From a virus: a stretch of 29,353 bases of DNA. The translations under genes and the position numbers were made by a program. Position 1 is the first letter of the stretch; every line of letters starts with the position of its first letter. Shown here one piece after another: positions 14,375 to 20,828 of the stretch. The notes beneath the pieces were generated by a model. That model was given only the letters and a program-made list of their open reading frames with translations, did not search any database and was not told the origin of the DNA. The stretch lies in the IMG/VR virus record IMGVR_UViG_3300024999_000302, positions 1 to 29,353 of that record, one strand, 5' to 3'.

Positions 14375-14633
14375 TCGAGATAACCTCCTCGACCATCCAG
14401 TCACTGAAGTAGAATTCACAGGCATCATCTTCAGCCTCAAACCAAGTGTGGACTTGAGAATCCTCGTCTTCTTCGTGTTCCCACACTTTAAACACGGCCA
14501 GTTCCACCCCACAGAACTCCCGCATCTCATCAACAAACGAAGGTCCTCTGTTAAGGTTATGGAACTCCGAGTTCTCCTCCAGCAGTTTCTTCCAACTCTT
14601 GATCCTAACTTTGTCTCCAGCTTTAATTTCCAC
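14364..14633 (-). CDS. SH3/KOW-like small protein
   Basis: 89 residues. The GTG start at 14631-14633 follows AGGAGGCAGGAA. The opening MEIKAGDKVRIKSWKKL is the typical first strand of small phage SH3-like barrels. The middle is acidic (WEHEEDEDSQVHTWFEAEDD) and the end, FSDWMVEEVISNEV, is a likely last strand. Same style as the gene at 18592-18786. Overlaps the next gene by 11 nt. Function unknown. Confidence 0.72.
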   Translation of the reverse strand: MEIKAGDKVRIKSWKKLLEENSEFHNLNRGPSFVDEMREFCGVELAVFKVWEHEEDEDSQVHTWFEAEDDACEFYFSDWMVEEVISNEV

Positions 14634-14645
14634 TTCCTGCCTCCT

Positions 14646-14867
14646 TTAAAATAAGAACCACTTTTTCTTGAAGTCCGGGCAATCCAGATTTCGGTTTTTA
14701 CTCGGGTAATCCGCGACGCGCCTCAGGATCTCCTTGCCAGTTCTGGGGTCGTATCCGGTGCCTTCGAAGCAAGACAGGTGGGAGCACCTCTCGCCTCCGA
14801 AGTCCCACTCCCCAGGAGTTACGAAGTGGCTACATCGCTTGCAGACCACCTTCTCCTTAATTTCCAT
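14646..14867 (-). CDS. Cys-rich mini-protein
   Basis: 73 residues. The ATG follows AGGAGGCAGG. Cysteines lie in VVCKRCSHFVTPGEW, GERCSHLSC and LDCPDF, giving enough ligands for one or two zinc sites. The remainder is polar with a basic end (KKKWFLF). It overlaps the upstream gene by 11 nt. The shared leader GGAGGCAGGA and start MEIK also occur at the gene 14364-14633, hinting at local duplication of start regions. Function unknown. Confidence 0.7.
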   Translation of the reverse strand: MEIKEKVVCKRCSHFVTPGEWDFGGERCSHLSCFEGTGYDPRTGKEILRRVADYPSKNRNLDCPDFKKKWFLF

Positions 14868-15108
14868 CTCCTGCCTCCTTAAATGGCCTGAATCCTGTCA
14901 GATTCAGGGTTTGCTTGTAGATTCTTCCGGTCGAATTGCAGTCTTTGCATTCGTAGTAGGTGATCTGGTACTCGTGATGATAGTAATCCACCAACTCCCT
15001 GTGCTCGTTCCTCCCTACTCCTGAACACCTCTTACAAAGCGCAAGCTCCTCTTTGATCAAGCCCTCTAACGTCAGGTGCTTGATCGCTTCACGTAAATCC
15101 GTGATCAA
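14857..15108 (-). CDS. DnaJ-type zinc-finger-like small protein
   Basis: 83 residues. The TTG start at 15106-15108 overlaps the preceding stop (TTGA), with GAGGG upstream. Two CxxCxG motifs, ALCKRCSGVGR and YECKDCNSTGRIY, separated by about 24 residues, match the paired C-x2-C-x-G-x-G repeats of the DnaJ central zinc domain, cut down to one pair. The N-terminal helix TDLREAIKHLTLEGLIKEEL precedes them. No J domain, so a chaperone role cannot be claimed. Phage genomes often carry such stand-alone zinc folds of unknown use. Confidence 0.72.
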   Translation of the reverse strand: MITDLREAIKHLTLEGLIKEELALCKRCSGVGRNEHRELVDYYHHEYQITYYECKDCNSTGRIYKQTLNLTGFRPFKEAGDGN

Positions 15109-15332
15109 ATCCCAACCCTCCTCTTCCTCTTTTTCCTCAGTGATAACGGCACCACCAATTCAGGCGCCCCATACTTCTCCGTGATTTTTTCCTCAGGCTG
15201 AAACTTCAGAAGTTCCTGGTACTTGCGTGAGTACTCCGCACAGCGCGACTTCGTGCCCGTCTTGCACATGTAGACGCATACGGTTGCATCCTTGGTCCCT
15301 CCGCATTTCAGGAGAGGACATCTCATTTGCAT
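15105..15332 (-). CDS. Small protein with N-terminal Cys cluster
   Basis: 75 residues. The ATG follows TGGAGGAGACCCA. Cysteines are in MRCPLLKCGG and VCVYMCKTGTKSRCAEY, then a helix and a very basic end (SLRKKRKRRVGI). Cys spacing suggests one zinc site; the basic tail suggests nucleic-acid contact. It overlaps the preceding gene by 10 nt and the next by 4 nt. Function unknown. Confidence 0.7.
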   Translation of the reverse strand: MQMRCPLLKCGGTKDATVCVYMCKTGTKSRCAEYSRKYQELLKFQPEEKITEKYGAPELVVPLSLRKKRKRRVGI

Positions 15333-15484
15333 TGGGTCTCCTCCAGATCAGGCAGTGGGCAATCTTCGGGGAACACGTCCCACTTGATACGATCCCCCGT
15401 TTCCACGCAGTACTCAAAGCCTGACCTCACTTCGCAGCTGGGGCAGAAAAGGCAGTTCAAAATTGAGACGGTGTAGATTTTCAT
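15323..15484 (-). CDS. MKIYT-family Cys peptide, copy B
   Basis: 53 residues. The ATG at 15482-15484 follows AAAAAGGAGGCCAC. It starts MKIYTVSILNCLFCPSCEV and ends FPEDCPLPDLEETQCK. The gene at 15580-15735 has the same start (MKIYT), the same C-x2-C core and the same CPLPDLEET end, so the two are paralogs. Six to seven cysteines suggest zinc binding. It lies directly behind the decayed helicase-tail copy (15497-15577), the same order as helicase tail and copy A except for the methyltransferase. Function unknown. Confidence 0.68.
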   Translation of the reverse strand: MKIYTVSILNCLFCPSCEVRSGFEYCVETGDRIKWDVFPEDCPLPDLEETQCK

Positions 15485-15496
15485 GTGGCCTCCTTT

Positions 15497-15577
15497 TTAA
15501 AAACTTATGTCCAAGAATTTAGCTCGGTCGAAAGCCCGAAGCTGCTTGAAGTTAGACAGAATCTTATTGGGTAGGGC
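15497..15577 (-). pseudogene. Remnant: second copy of the DnaB-type helicase C-terminus
   Basis: Read in the frame ending at the TAA 15497-15499, the last 18 residues are NFKQLRAFDRAKFLDISF. The intact helicase (16461-17804) ends DFKELKAFDKAKFTKISF. Twelve of 18 positions are identical and the rest mostly conservative, with the stop in the same place. No start or full-length frame precedes it; upstream of about 15577 the frame overlaps the Cys peptide. It is a 3' fragment of a helicase gene left by duplication or by insertion of the methyltransferase/peptide segment. Confidence 0.65.
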
Positions 15578-15579
15578 AT

Positions 15580-15735
15580 CTAGGTCTCCTCCAAGTCCGG
15601 CAGTGGGCAGTGCCAGGCGATCTCGTTCGTGTTGGGAATGCCCTTTCCACTCGCAGAACAATAATCAGAGCCATAACCTTTGCTCAGATTAGGGCAGTTG
15701 TAGCAGCACCAAACCTCTTCGGTGTAGATTTTCAC
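15580..15735 (-). CDS. MKIYT-family Cys peptide, copy A
   Basis: 51 residues. The GTG start at 15733-15735 overlaps the methyltransferase stop (GTGA), with GGAGG 4 nt upstream. The peptide has MKIYTEEVWCCYNCPNL, a middle with YCSASGKG, and ends IAWHCPLPDLEET. It is paralogous to 15323-15484 (same first five and last nine residues, same knuckle). Cys pattern CC-x2-C...C...C suggests one zinc. Likely travels with the methyltransferase or with the duplicated helicase tail. Function unknown. Confidence 0.68.
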   Translation of the reverse strand: MKIYTEEVWCCYNCPNLSKGYGSDYCSASGKGIPNTNEIAWHCPLPDLEET

Positions 15736-16448
15736 GCAGCCTCCTCAATTCGCCTCTTGGCGATTTCAAAATAATTCTCATCCAACTCCATCCCGATGAA
15801 GTCTCGACCCAAGCGCTTGCAGGCGACCCCTGTAGTTCCCGAGCCCATACAGTTGTCCAGCACAAGATCACCTTCATCCGTGTAGGTCCTCAAAAAATAT
15901 TCCACCAACTCAACCGGTTTCTGCGTCGGGTGAACCCCGTTCTTCTCAACAGAGAACCTCAGGACGCTTCGTGGGTACCTTTCCACGCTCCCTCCTCCGG
16001 AGGAAATGGAATCCGCCTCAGCGTAACAACTGCCCGACCGTCGAGTGTAATAGGAGTTGACCGGCTTGTGCCCCGTGGTCATCTGCGGGTGATATTTTGG
16101 CAACTTCTTGTAGAAAATCAGGATGTTCTCGTGAGCCTTCATCGGAGCTTTCTTCGCATTCAGGTGGCCCGTTGCCGTGCCCTTCTCCCAAATCCATTCG
16201 TACCTGAGCAGCTTCAGGTTGCTGGCTCCGAGCACTTTGTCGAAAGGAGTCTGCGCGTGCAGCGCGATCACTCCTCGATCCTTGATTACTCGTTCGTAGT
16301 GCTGCCAGAGCCGGTCCAGCGGGATTATCGTGTCCCATTTGCACTGGGTCGTTCCGTAGGGAAGATCCGCACAAATCATATCAACGCTTTTGTCTGGGAC
16401 CGACGAAAGCAGTTCAAGGCAATCGCCTTGTATCAGGTGAATCGTGAT
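15732..16448 (-). CDS. DNA methyltransferase (beta-class, N6-A or N4-C), non-ATG start likely
   Basis: About 238 residues. Motif IV DLPYG (about 28-32) precedes motif I VLDNCMGSGTTG (about 196-207), the order of beta-class amino-methyltransferases. HPTQKP (about 171) and FIGMELDENYFEIA are also typical. The family normally begins with a hydrophobic strand plus QGDCLE, and here HLIQGDCLELLSSVPDKSVD is encoded upstream of the first ATG (16377-16379). No ATG, GTG or TTG exists between the in-frame TAG in the helicase tail and this segment. GGGAGGAGGG points to a near-cognate ATC at 16446-16448 (ATT at 16440-16442 is an alternative). No restriction enzyme is seen nearby, so it is an orphan enzyme, probably for protection or regulation. 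Confidence 0.88.
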   Translation of the reverse strand: MTIHLIQGDCLELLSSVPDKSVDMICADLPYGTTQCKWDTIIPLDRLWQHYERVIKDRGVIALHAQTPFDKVLGASNLKLLRYEWIWEKGTATGHLNAKKAPMKAHENILIFYKKLPKYHPQMTTGHKPVNSYYTRRSGSCYAEADSISSGGGSVERYPRSVLRFSVEKNGVHPTQKPVELVEYFLRTYTDEGDLVLDNCMGSGTTGVACKRLGRDFIGMELDENYFEIAKRRIEEAA

Positions 16449-16460
16449 AGGCCCTCCTCC

Positions 16461-17804
16461 CTAAAAACTAATTTTCGTGAACTTCGCTTTATCAAAAGCT
16501 TTCAACTCCTTGAAGTCGCTCAGAGGCTCCCCCGGAATCGTTTTGTAATTCCTGAATTTCATGAACTGGTTCGTGACCGTGCCTAGTTCCAGGTCCTCCT
16601 TGTCGGTGACCATCGCGATTGCCAAGTCTGCGTCGTTGATGATGTTCTGAGAAAAGCGAATCTTGCCTTCTTTGGAGTCGAACTGCAGCGGCGTGATGAC
16701 GATGCAGTTCCCTCTCCTGGCGAACGTCTTCAAGGCCTTGGACATCTCCAGGTACCTCTCCCAGCTCTGAAGTCCTCGGTGCCCTGCACCAGCCGGGATG
16801 ATCGTGATGTAGTCACAAACATAAATCCGGACGCCCTTAGTGCTCCGCAGCAGTTCCATCTCCACCAAGAGGTCATCGAAGTTTGGAGCGTGGTCATAAA
16901 TATAAAACCCCTCCGGTTTCCGCTCGAATCGCAGAGCCGCTTCCTGGATGAACTCTTCTTCTGATAAACCCGCTTCAAGGCTCTCCTCCACAAAATTCAC
17001 ATCTGAATTGATGAAGAGAAATTTCAACTTAGCTGCCCTTAATTTCCCCCGCTCCTCCTTTGTCAATTCATCAGAAATAATGTTGCCGAGATCCACGTCC
17101 GATTCATGGGACCAGATCCTTGCCATGATCTCTTTCTTGCCCTGCTCCCAGCTCCAGTAGGCGACTCCCTCGCGGTACTTGTTGTACTGGTGGATGCCGA
17201 TGGAGTGGGCTCGGGTCGATTTCCCCGTCCCGGTGTCGCCGCAGATCAGAACCAGCGAGCCAAGGGAAATCCCATTTCTTCGGTCGATGTCCGGAACGCC
17301 GGTTGTGCGCCACTCGAAGCTAACATCTGCACCCGCAAGGGTGAGCATGTCGGAATTCAAAATCTCGTTATCGCCCGTCAGTAGGATCTGCTCATGCAAC
17401 CCGCTAAAAAGAGCGAAGGCCTTCTCCGTGTCCCTTGCTTCAGCGGCGTGGGCGATATCTTGGAGTCCCAATAAAAGATGACGCATCTTCACCTGGTCCG
17501 TCAGCTCGGTCATTAGCATGTCGTCGGTCAAGCCGTTGATGTCCCGTTCCTGGATCTGATCCAGCAAAGCCATCAGGTATCGCTGCTTGTCCACCGTCGA
17601 GCACTTGGAAGCTACGTTGCTCCTGAGAACGTCCCAGCCGATGAATTGGCCTGTGTCCACGAAGAATCTCTTGACCAAGGTGAAAAGTTTAGCAAGCTCC
17701 TCGTTGCCGAAGTGCCTTGGAGAGAGCCTTACTAGAAGCTCAGGATTTTTGTCTTGAAGCACCTTCTTGAGCGCGTTGAGTTCCAGTTGAACCGAGGCGC
17801 TCAA
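16461..17804 (-). CDS. DnaB-type replicative DNA helicase
   Basis: 447 residues from a TTG at 17802-17804 overlapping the previous stop (TTGA); a GTG at 17816 is possible. The N-terminal half is helical, as in DnaB. The RecA-like C-terminal domain has Walker A CGDTGTGKST (about 188-197), the SWEQGKKEI segment after strand 2, Walker B RIYVCDYITII (326-336) and the sensor Gln of VITPLQFDS (about 370-377). It ends DFKELKAFDKAKFTKISF, a tail repeated in the remnant at 15497. Known role: hexameric 5'-3' unwinding at the fork with primase. Loader-like protein at 12967, primase at 11515 and polymerase at 7378 complete the replisome. Confidence 0.92.
   Translation of the reverse strand: MSASVQLELNALKKVLQDKNPELLVRLSPRHFGNEELAKLFTLVKRFFVDTGQFIGWDVLRSNVASKCSTVDKQRYLMALLDQIQERDINGLTDDMLMTELTDQVKMRHLLLGLQDIAHAAEARDTEKAFALFSGLHEQILLTGDNEILNSDMLTLAGADVSFEWRTTGVPDIDRRNGISLGSLVLICGDTGTGKSTRAHSIGIHQYNKYREGVAYWSWEQGKKEIMARIWSHESDVDLGNIISDELTKEERGKLRAAKLKFLFINSDVNFVEESLEAGLSEEEFIQEAALRFERKPEGFYIYDHAPNFDDLLVEMELLRSTKGVRIYVCDYITIIPAGAGHRGLQSWERYLEMSKALKTFARRGNCIVITPLQFDSKEGKIRFSQNIINDADLAIAMVTDKEDLELGTVTNQFMKFRNYKTIPGEPLSDFKELKAFDKAKFTKISF
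16995..17008. promoter_or_regulatory. Intragenic copy of the palindrome (ATTCACATCTGAAT)
   Basis: Identical to the intergenic copies at 3153 and, in reverse, at 10127, 21401 and 25151, but inside the helicase coding sequence (codons for INSDVNF). No promoter is visible beside it. Confidence 0.45.
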
Positions 17805-18592
17805 ATTCGTACCCACCCAGTCGCAGGCGGGACATCAATAGTGTCCTCTGCGAGCTTTTTGAGACCAGTCATAATCGAATCTCCGGTCGTGTGCCTAATC
17901 AGAGGCTCGTCGTAGACGTCTTCGTCTGGCCGGGAACCGAATTTATCTCTGTCGAACCAACCAAGATCGTCCTTGACAGGCTCGTCGTAGGCGTCTTCGA
18001 GCCACTTCTTGGTCAAGGGAAAAACCACTTCCTTCTCGATGTCTTCCACGAGATTTTTAGGCTTGAAATGCTCCCGGATGTAGGCAGGGCAGAGGCTCTC
18101 CGGAATCTCAGCCTTGTCCTCCACAGGTTTCAAGCGGTTGGTTGCACCGAGGTCCAGTTTTTCCTCAGAATCTTGCGTAGTAAGTATCGGGGGAGTAGAC
18201 TTACTATGCTGGTTAAAGTCGGAGCAGTAGACGATATGAGCGTCGCATCCTCCATACTCCCCAAAGAACGGGGGATTTTTGAGGGGAGGAAGTAGCCCTC
18301 CAGTCGCTGGAACATGACTGGTCGATTTGTCTAGCATCTCCTTCATGCAAGCCAAAAAAGCATCTGACTTCTCCACAGCCTCCAAGTTGCTGATCTCCCT
18401 CTGCAAATACCACAAAGCCTTGCGAAGATCCTCCAGCGTTTTCCCTGAATCCTTCTTCCCCGCTCTCGAAATGTACTTCACGACGTTGCCGAGGCAGAAG
18501 CCAAGGTTCCAATTTTCAATAACTTTAATCGCTTCGTAGGTGTTGTCCTCGCCACCGTAGTGGCTCGGGTGGTTCACTTGCTCTTGGCTCAT
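17801..18592 (-). CDS. DUF3310 protein with long acidic C-terminal extension
   Basis: 263 residues from an ATG at 18590-18592 overlapping the previous stop as TAATG, with GGAGG upstream. Residues 6-70 (NHPSHYGGEDNTYEAI, then WNLGFCLGNVVKYISRAG, KTLEDLRKALWYLQREI) are the DUF3310 domain found in many phages and sometimes labelled nucleotide kinase without good proof. The remaining 190 residues are unusual: a Pro-rich, probably disordered stretch (PATGGLLPPLKNPPFF), then repeats containing DAYDEPVKDD and DVYDEPLIRH. The stop overlaps the helicase TTG. The N-terminal assignment is strong; the function is unknown. Confidence 0.82.
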   Translation of the reverse strand: MSQEQVNHPSHYGGEDNTYEAIKVIENWNLGFCLGNVVKYISRAGKKDSGKTLEDLRKALWYLQREISNLEAVEKSDAFLACMKEMLDKSTSHVPATGGLLPPLKNPPFFGEYGGCDAHIVYCSDFNQHSKSTPPILTTQDSEEKLDLGATNRLKPVEDKAEIPESLCPAYIREHFKPKNLVEDIEKEVVFPLTKKWLEDAYDEPVKDDLGWFDRDKFGSRPDEDVYDEPLIRHTTGDSIMTGLKKLAEDTIDVPPATGWVRI

Positions 18593-18786
18593 TAGTCCTC
18601 CACAAATTCGATTTCGTCTTCCGCTACATTGTCCCCGTACAGCTTGAGGCTCAAGACATTGCGAAGCTCGTAGGGGTACTTCACGGCATCCCAGCCCTCG
18701 ACTACCTCGCAAACCGTCCCTTCCGGAATTCCGTGATCTTCCGAGCCCTTCACCACAACTACCCGATCTCCTACTTTAAATTTCAT
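18592..18786 (-). CDS. SH3/KOW-like small protein
   Basis: 64 residues. The ATG follows TTGGAGGCAGG. It reads MKFKVGDRVVVVKGSEDHG, then PEGTVCEVVEGW and ends NVAEDEIEFVED, a complete small SH3-like barrel pattern of the kind found in phages and in KOW proteins. It is the first gene of the unit driven by the promoter at 18832-18860 and couples to the DUF3310 gene (TAATG). Function unknown. Confidence 0.75.
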   Translation of the reverse strand: MKFKVGDRVVVVKGSEDHGIPEGTVCEVVEGWDAVKYPYELRNVLSLKLYGDNVAEDEIEFVED

Positions 18787-18796
18787 CCTGCCTCCA

Positions 18797-18810
18797 ATTC
18801 ACTTCTTGAT
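18797..18810. promoter_or_regulatory. Degenerate operator-like site (ATTCACTTCTTGAT)
   Basis: One arm perfect, the other altered (TTGAT). It lies between the perfect copy at 18816 and the ribosome binding site of the gene starting at 18786, giving a two-site arrangement with 19-bp spacing. Confidence 0.4.
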
Positions 18811-18815
18811 TTTTA

Positions 18816-18829
18816 ATTCACATCTGAAT
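18816..18829. promoter_or_regulatory. Operator-like palindrome ATTCACATCTGAAT at +1
   Basis: Perfect-arm copy. It starts 2 bp downstream of the -10 of the promoter at 18832-18860, so it covers the expected transcription start site. Confidence 0.7.
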
Positions 18830-18831
18830 TC

Positions 18832-18860
18832 AACTTAGCACGAGCCATGTGGCGTGTCAA
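18832..18860 (-). promoter_or_regulatory. Sigma70-like promoter with extended -10
   Basis: The -35 TTGACA (18855-18860), a 17-bp spacer, and -10 TAAGTT (18832-18837) preceded by TGC (extended -10). It overlaps the 3' end of the UvsW-like helicase gene and drives the SH3-like, DUF3310 and DnaB helicase unit. Confidence 0.7.
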
Positions 18861-20184
18861 GAGAAAAATCAGGGTTGCCAATAATTTTGTATCCAAGTCC
18901 TCGGTACCACCTCAGCCGATTGCCTGCGAACCTCCAGGCCAAATTGCCTCGGTCGTAGAGGTCGTAGACGATTGGCGTTGGTTTGCCTTCTAGCGCCCTG
19001 ACGATTCTGCCTACGAGTTGCGTGACGGTCGCTTCGTTGTTTGTAGGTTTCGAGAGGATCAGGACGTCCAACGAAGGAATGTCTGTGCCTTTGTCCAGCT
19101 TCTTGTCAGCAAAAACCGCCTGCACATTTCCCGAGGCAACCTCGTCCTTCAACGCCTGGTCCTGCTTCAGAGTGGTCGAGCCTACGTAAAGAGTAGCCGA
19201 GCAAAATTCACTCACCTTCGCATGAAGGTAGGTCAGCGACTCAATCCGGGCGCCCACGAAGAGCACTCGCCTTCCCCGCAGGACCTCCTTTTTTATTAGC
19301 TCGATGATAAACTCGTTCCGCTTATCGTTCTGCGAAAGCTCGGTCAGGATCTTCGAGAAGTCGTCCGGGTTGTTCGAGCACCAGGCAACGTCCGTGGGTA
19401 AAAAATGGATCTCCGGGATCATCGTGTTGGAGTCCTTCATCTCCACTGAAATGTCCGCGATCAAGTCAGTCAAAACTTCGTTCGAAAATCCCTTCTTCAT
19501 CAGCGTAGCTGTGGTCCCAATCCGGTACTTGTTGTTGAGGGACATCAGGACTTTTTTGTAGGTGGTCGCCGCTGAAATCTGCATCTCGTCGCAGACGCAG
19601 CAGCCGAAGAGGTCCTTCATCTTTTTCAGGATCTCGGGGTTTCGATTCAAAAATTGAAATGTAGAAATTACAACATCCGCTTCGAGATCCTTCTCCGACT
19701 TCAGGATGGCTGCGTCCTTGTTCCAGACCATCTTGAAAGCCTCCTGCCATTGACCGGCGAGGTTGCCTTGGTCCACGAGGATCAGCGTCTTTTTCTGGAG
19801 GTGGCCTGCGACCCAGGTGTTGACACAACTTTTTCCTGCTCCGCATTGTGCCTTGAGCACTCCGTAGAAATTTCTTTGGATGAACCTCAGGAACTCCCCG
19901 GAGGGGGAGGCTTGATGTTCTCGCAGCGTGAAGCCCGCATTCAAAACAAAAGGCTCCTTCAGCCCAGCCCCTTTACTTCTCTCATCAACCAGTTCCTGCC
20001 CAGTCAACACCGAGACCATCTTCAGCTTGGTTGAATTCAGAGGCAGGAAAGCAACTCCGTCCCGATAAATATAATTTTGGATCACCTCCCCGTTTCGATT
20101 TTCGTGGCTGTACATCTTCAGGACTTCTAATTTTGTTGAGTCCTGAAGTTCAACTCGGGCCAAATTTCTTATCAGGATGGGCAT
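18835..20184 (-). CDS. SF2 DEAD-like DNA helicase, UvsW-type
   Basis: 449 residues from an ATG overlapping the previous stop (TGATG). Motifs appear in order: LREHQ (about 87-91, Q-motif-like), Walker A AQCGAGKS (112-119), TLILVDQGNLAGQW (Ia region), Walker B VCDEMQ (197-202), motif III GTTATL (223-228), and motif VI QLVGRIVRALEG (389-400). An N-terminal domain of about 85 residues precedes the motor, as in T4 UvsW and the T5 D10-type helicase. Known role of relatives: branch migration, fork regression and R-loop removal that helps switch from origin-driven to recombination-driven replication. The last codons overlap the next promoter. Confidence 0.92.
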   Translation of the reverse strand: MPILIRNLARVELQDSTKLEVLKMYSHENRNGEVIQNYIYRDGVAFLPLNSTKLKMVSVLTGQELVDERSKGAGLKEPFVLNAGFTLREHQASPSGEFLRFIQRNFYGVLKAQCGAGKSCVNTWVAGHLQKKTLILVDQGNLAGQWQEAFKMVWNKDAAILKSEKDLEADVVISTFQFLNRNPEILKKMKDLFGCCVCDEMQISAATTYKKVLMSLNNKYRIGTTATLMKKGFSNEVLTDLIADISVEMKDSNTMIPEIHFLPTDVAWCSNNPDDFSKILTELSQNDKRNEFIIELIKKEVLRGRRVLFVGARIESLTYLHAKVSEFCSATLYVGSTTLKQDQALKDEVASGNVQAVFADKKLDKGTDIPSLDVLILSKPTNNEATVTQLVGRIVRALEGKPTPIVYDLYDRGNLAWRFAGNRLRWYRGLGYKIIGNPDFSLDTPHGSC

Positions 20185-20366
20185 CAGTAGGTGGTCACCT
20201 TGGTGAGGGAACTTACTACCAAGGAATCTAACTCTGAACAGGCAAATCCCCTGCCCCACACCTCAATTTTCACTTGCAGCCCAAGCTCCTTGGCCTTCTC
20301 CAGCTTCTGGTTCAACACGAAAATGGCATCTCGGATTTCTTCAGCGAGCTTTTCTTCTTCGTTCAT
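20184..20366 (-). CDS. Small helical protein (unknown)
   Basis: 60 residues. The ATG has GGGAGGAG 8 nt upstream and overlaps the previous stop (ATGA). Mostly one charged helix (NEEEKLAEEIRDAIFVLNQK, then LEKAKELGL), followed by a strand VKIEVWGRGFAC. It is coupled to the helicase gene by a TGATG overlap. No family recognised; possibly an accessory to that helicase, by position only. Confidence 0.65.
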   Translation of the reverse strand: MNEEEKLAEEIRDAIFVLNQKLEKAKELGLQVKIEVWGRGFACSELDSLVVSSLTKVTTY

Positions 20367-20641
20367 TTTCCCAACTCCTCCCTTTCCTTGTAAGCAGCGA
20401 CCGAGACTTCCAGTGGCACCACCGGGGTGAGCATCTGTGGCGAAAATGGGTAGCCGAAAGTAAGCTGCCCGACCCAGATCTTCCGGTGCTTCATGAGGTC
20501 CGCGAGATCAGTGTCGTCCAGTTCCCAGCAGGTCCAGACTAACCCCGTTGTGTCCTTGCAAATCAGCGCAGGAAGATCCAGGTACTCGGGCTGATCCTTG
20601 CCTAAAATTACGTTCTGCCCTTTAAAACTCGTGGGTTTCAC
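20363..20641 (-). CDS. Conserved phage protein (unknown)
   Basis: 92 residues. The GTG start at 20639-20641 overlaps the previous stop (GTGA), with AAGGAG upstream. The order LPALICKDTTGLVWTCWELD, a short helix DLADLMKHRKIWVGQLTFG, then FSPQMLTPVVP resembles a family of small proteins found in many environmental phages (conserved KIW-x-h-x-L-T-F-G pattern). Probably an alpha/beta fold. Function unknown. It shares the transcript of the UvsW-like helicase. Confidence 0.72.
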   Translation of the reverse strand: MKPTSFKGQNVILGKDQPEYLDLPALICKDTTGLVWTCWELDDTDLADLMKHRKIWVGQLTFGYPFSPQMLTPVVPLEVSVAAYKEREELGK

Positions 20642-20820
20642 TCCTCAAACTCCTTCGCGATAAAGCTCGCTCTGTAATGTAACTCCAAAAAATTGTTGTC
20701 TTCCGGGTGGTTGAGTACGTGGTCCATCAGCCTGTTTAAAATCTGGCTGAAGATTGGGCCTGGCTTCAGGCCCATCTCAATGAGGTCCGATTCCTTCAAG
20801 GCTAAGTCAGCGAAGTTCAT
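20638..20820 (-). CDS. 60-residue protein resembling a CCA-enzyme C-terminal motif
   Basis: The ATG follows AGGAGAGGAA. The core EMGLKPGPIFSQILNRLMDH plus VLNHPEDNNFLEL resembles the G-h-x-P-G-P-x-h-x-x-h-h-x-x-h-x-x-x-h segment from the C-terminal helical region of tRNA nucleotidyltransferases. The catalytic head domain is absent, so it cannot be an enzyme of that type. Stand-alone copies of this motif occur in phages. Role unknown; an RNA contact is conceivable. Confidence 0.65.
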   Translation of the reverse strand: MNFADLALKESDLIEMGLKPGPIFSQILNRLMDHVLNHPEDNNFLELHYRASFIAKEFEE

Positions 20821-20828
20821 TTCCTCTC

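Noticed and set aside
15732-16379. Methyltransferase starting at the ATG 16379
   Set aside because: It would drop the conserved QGDCLE segment and has no ribosome binding site; a near-cognate start after GGGAGGAGGG is more consistent.
20638-20820. tRNA nucleotidyltransferase
   Set aside because: Only a short C-terminal-type motif is present; the catalytic domain is missing.
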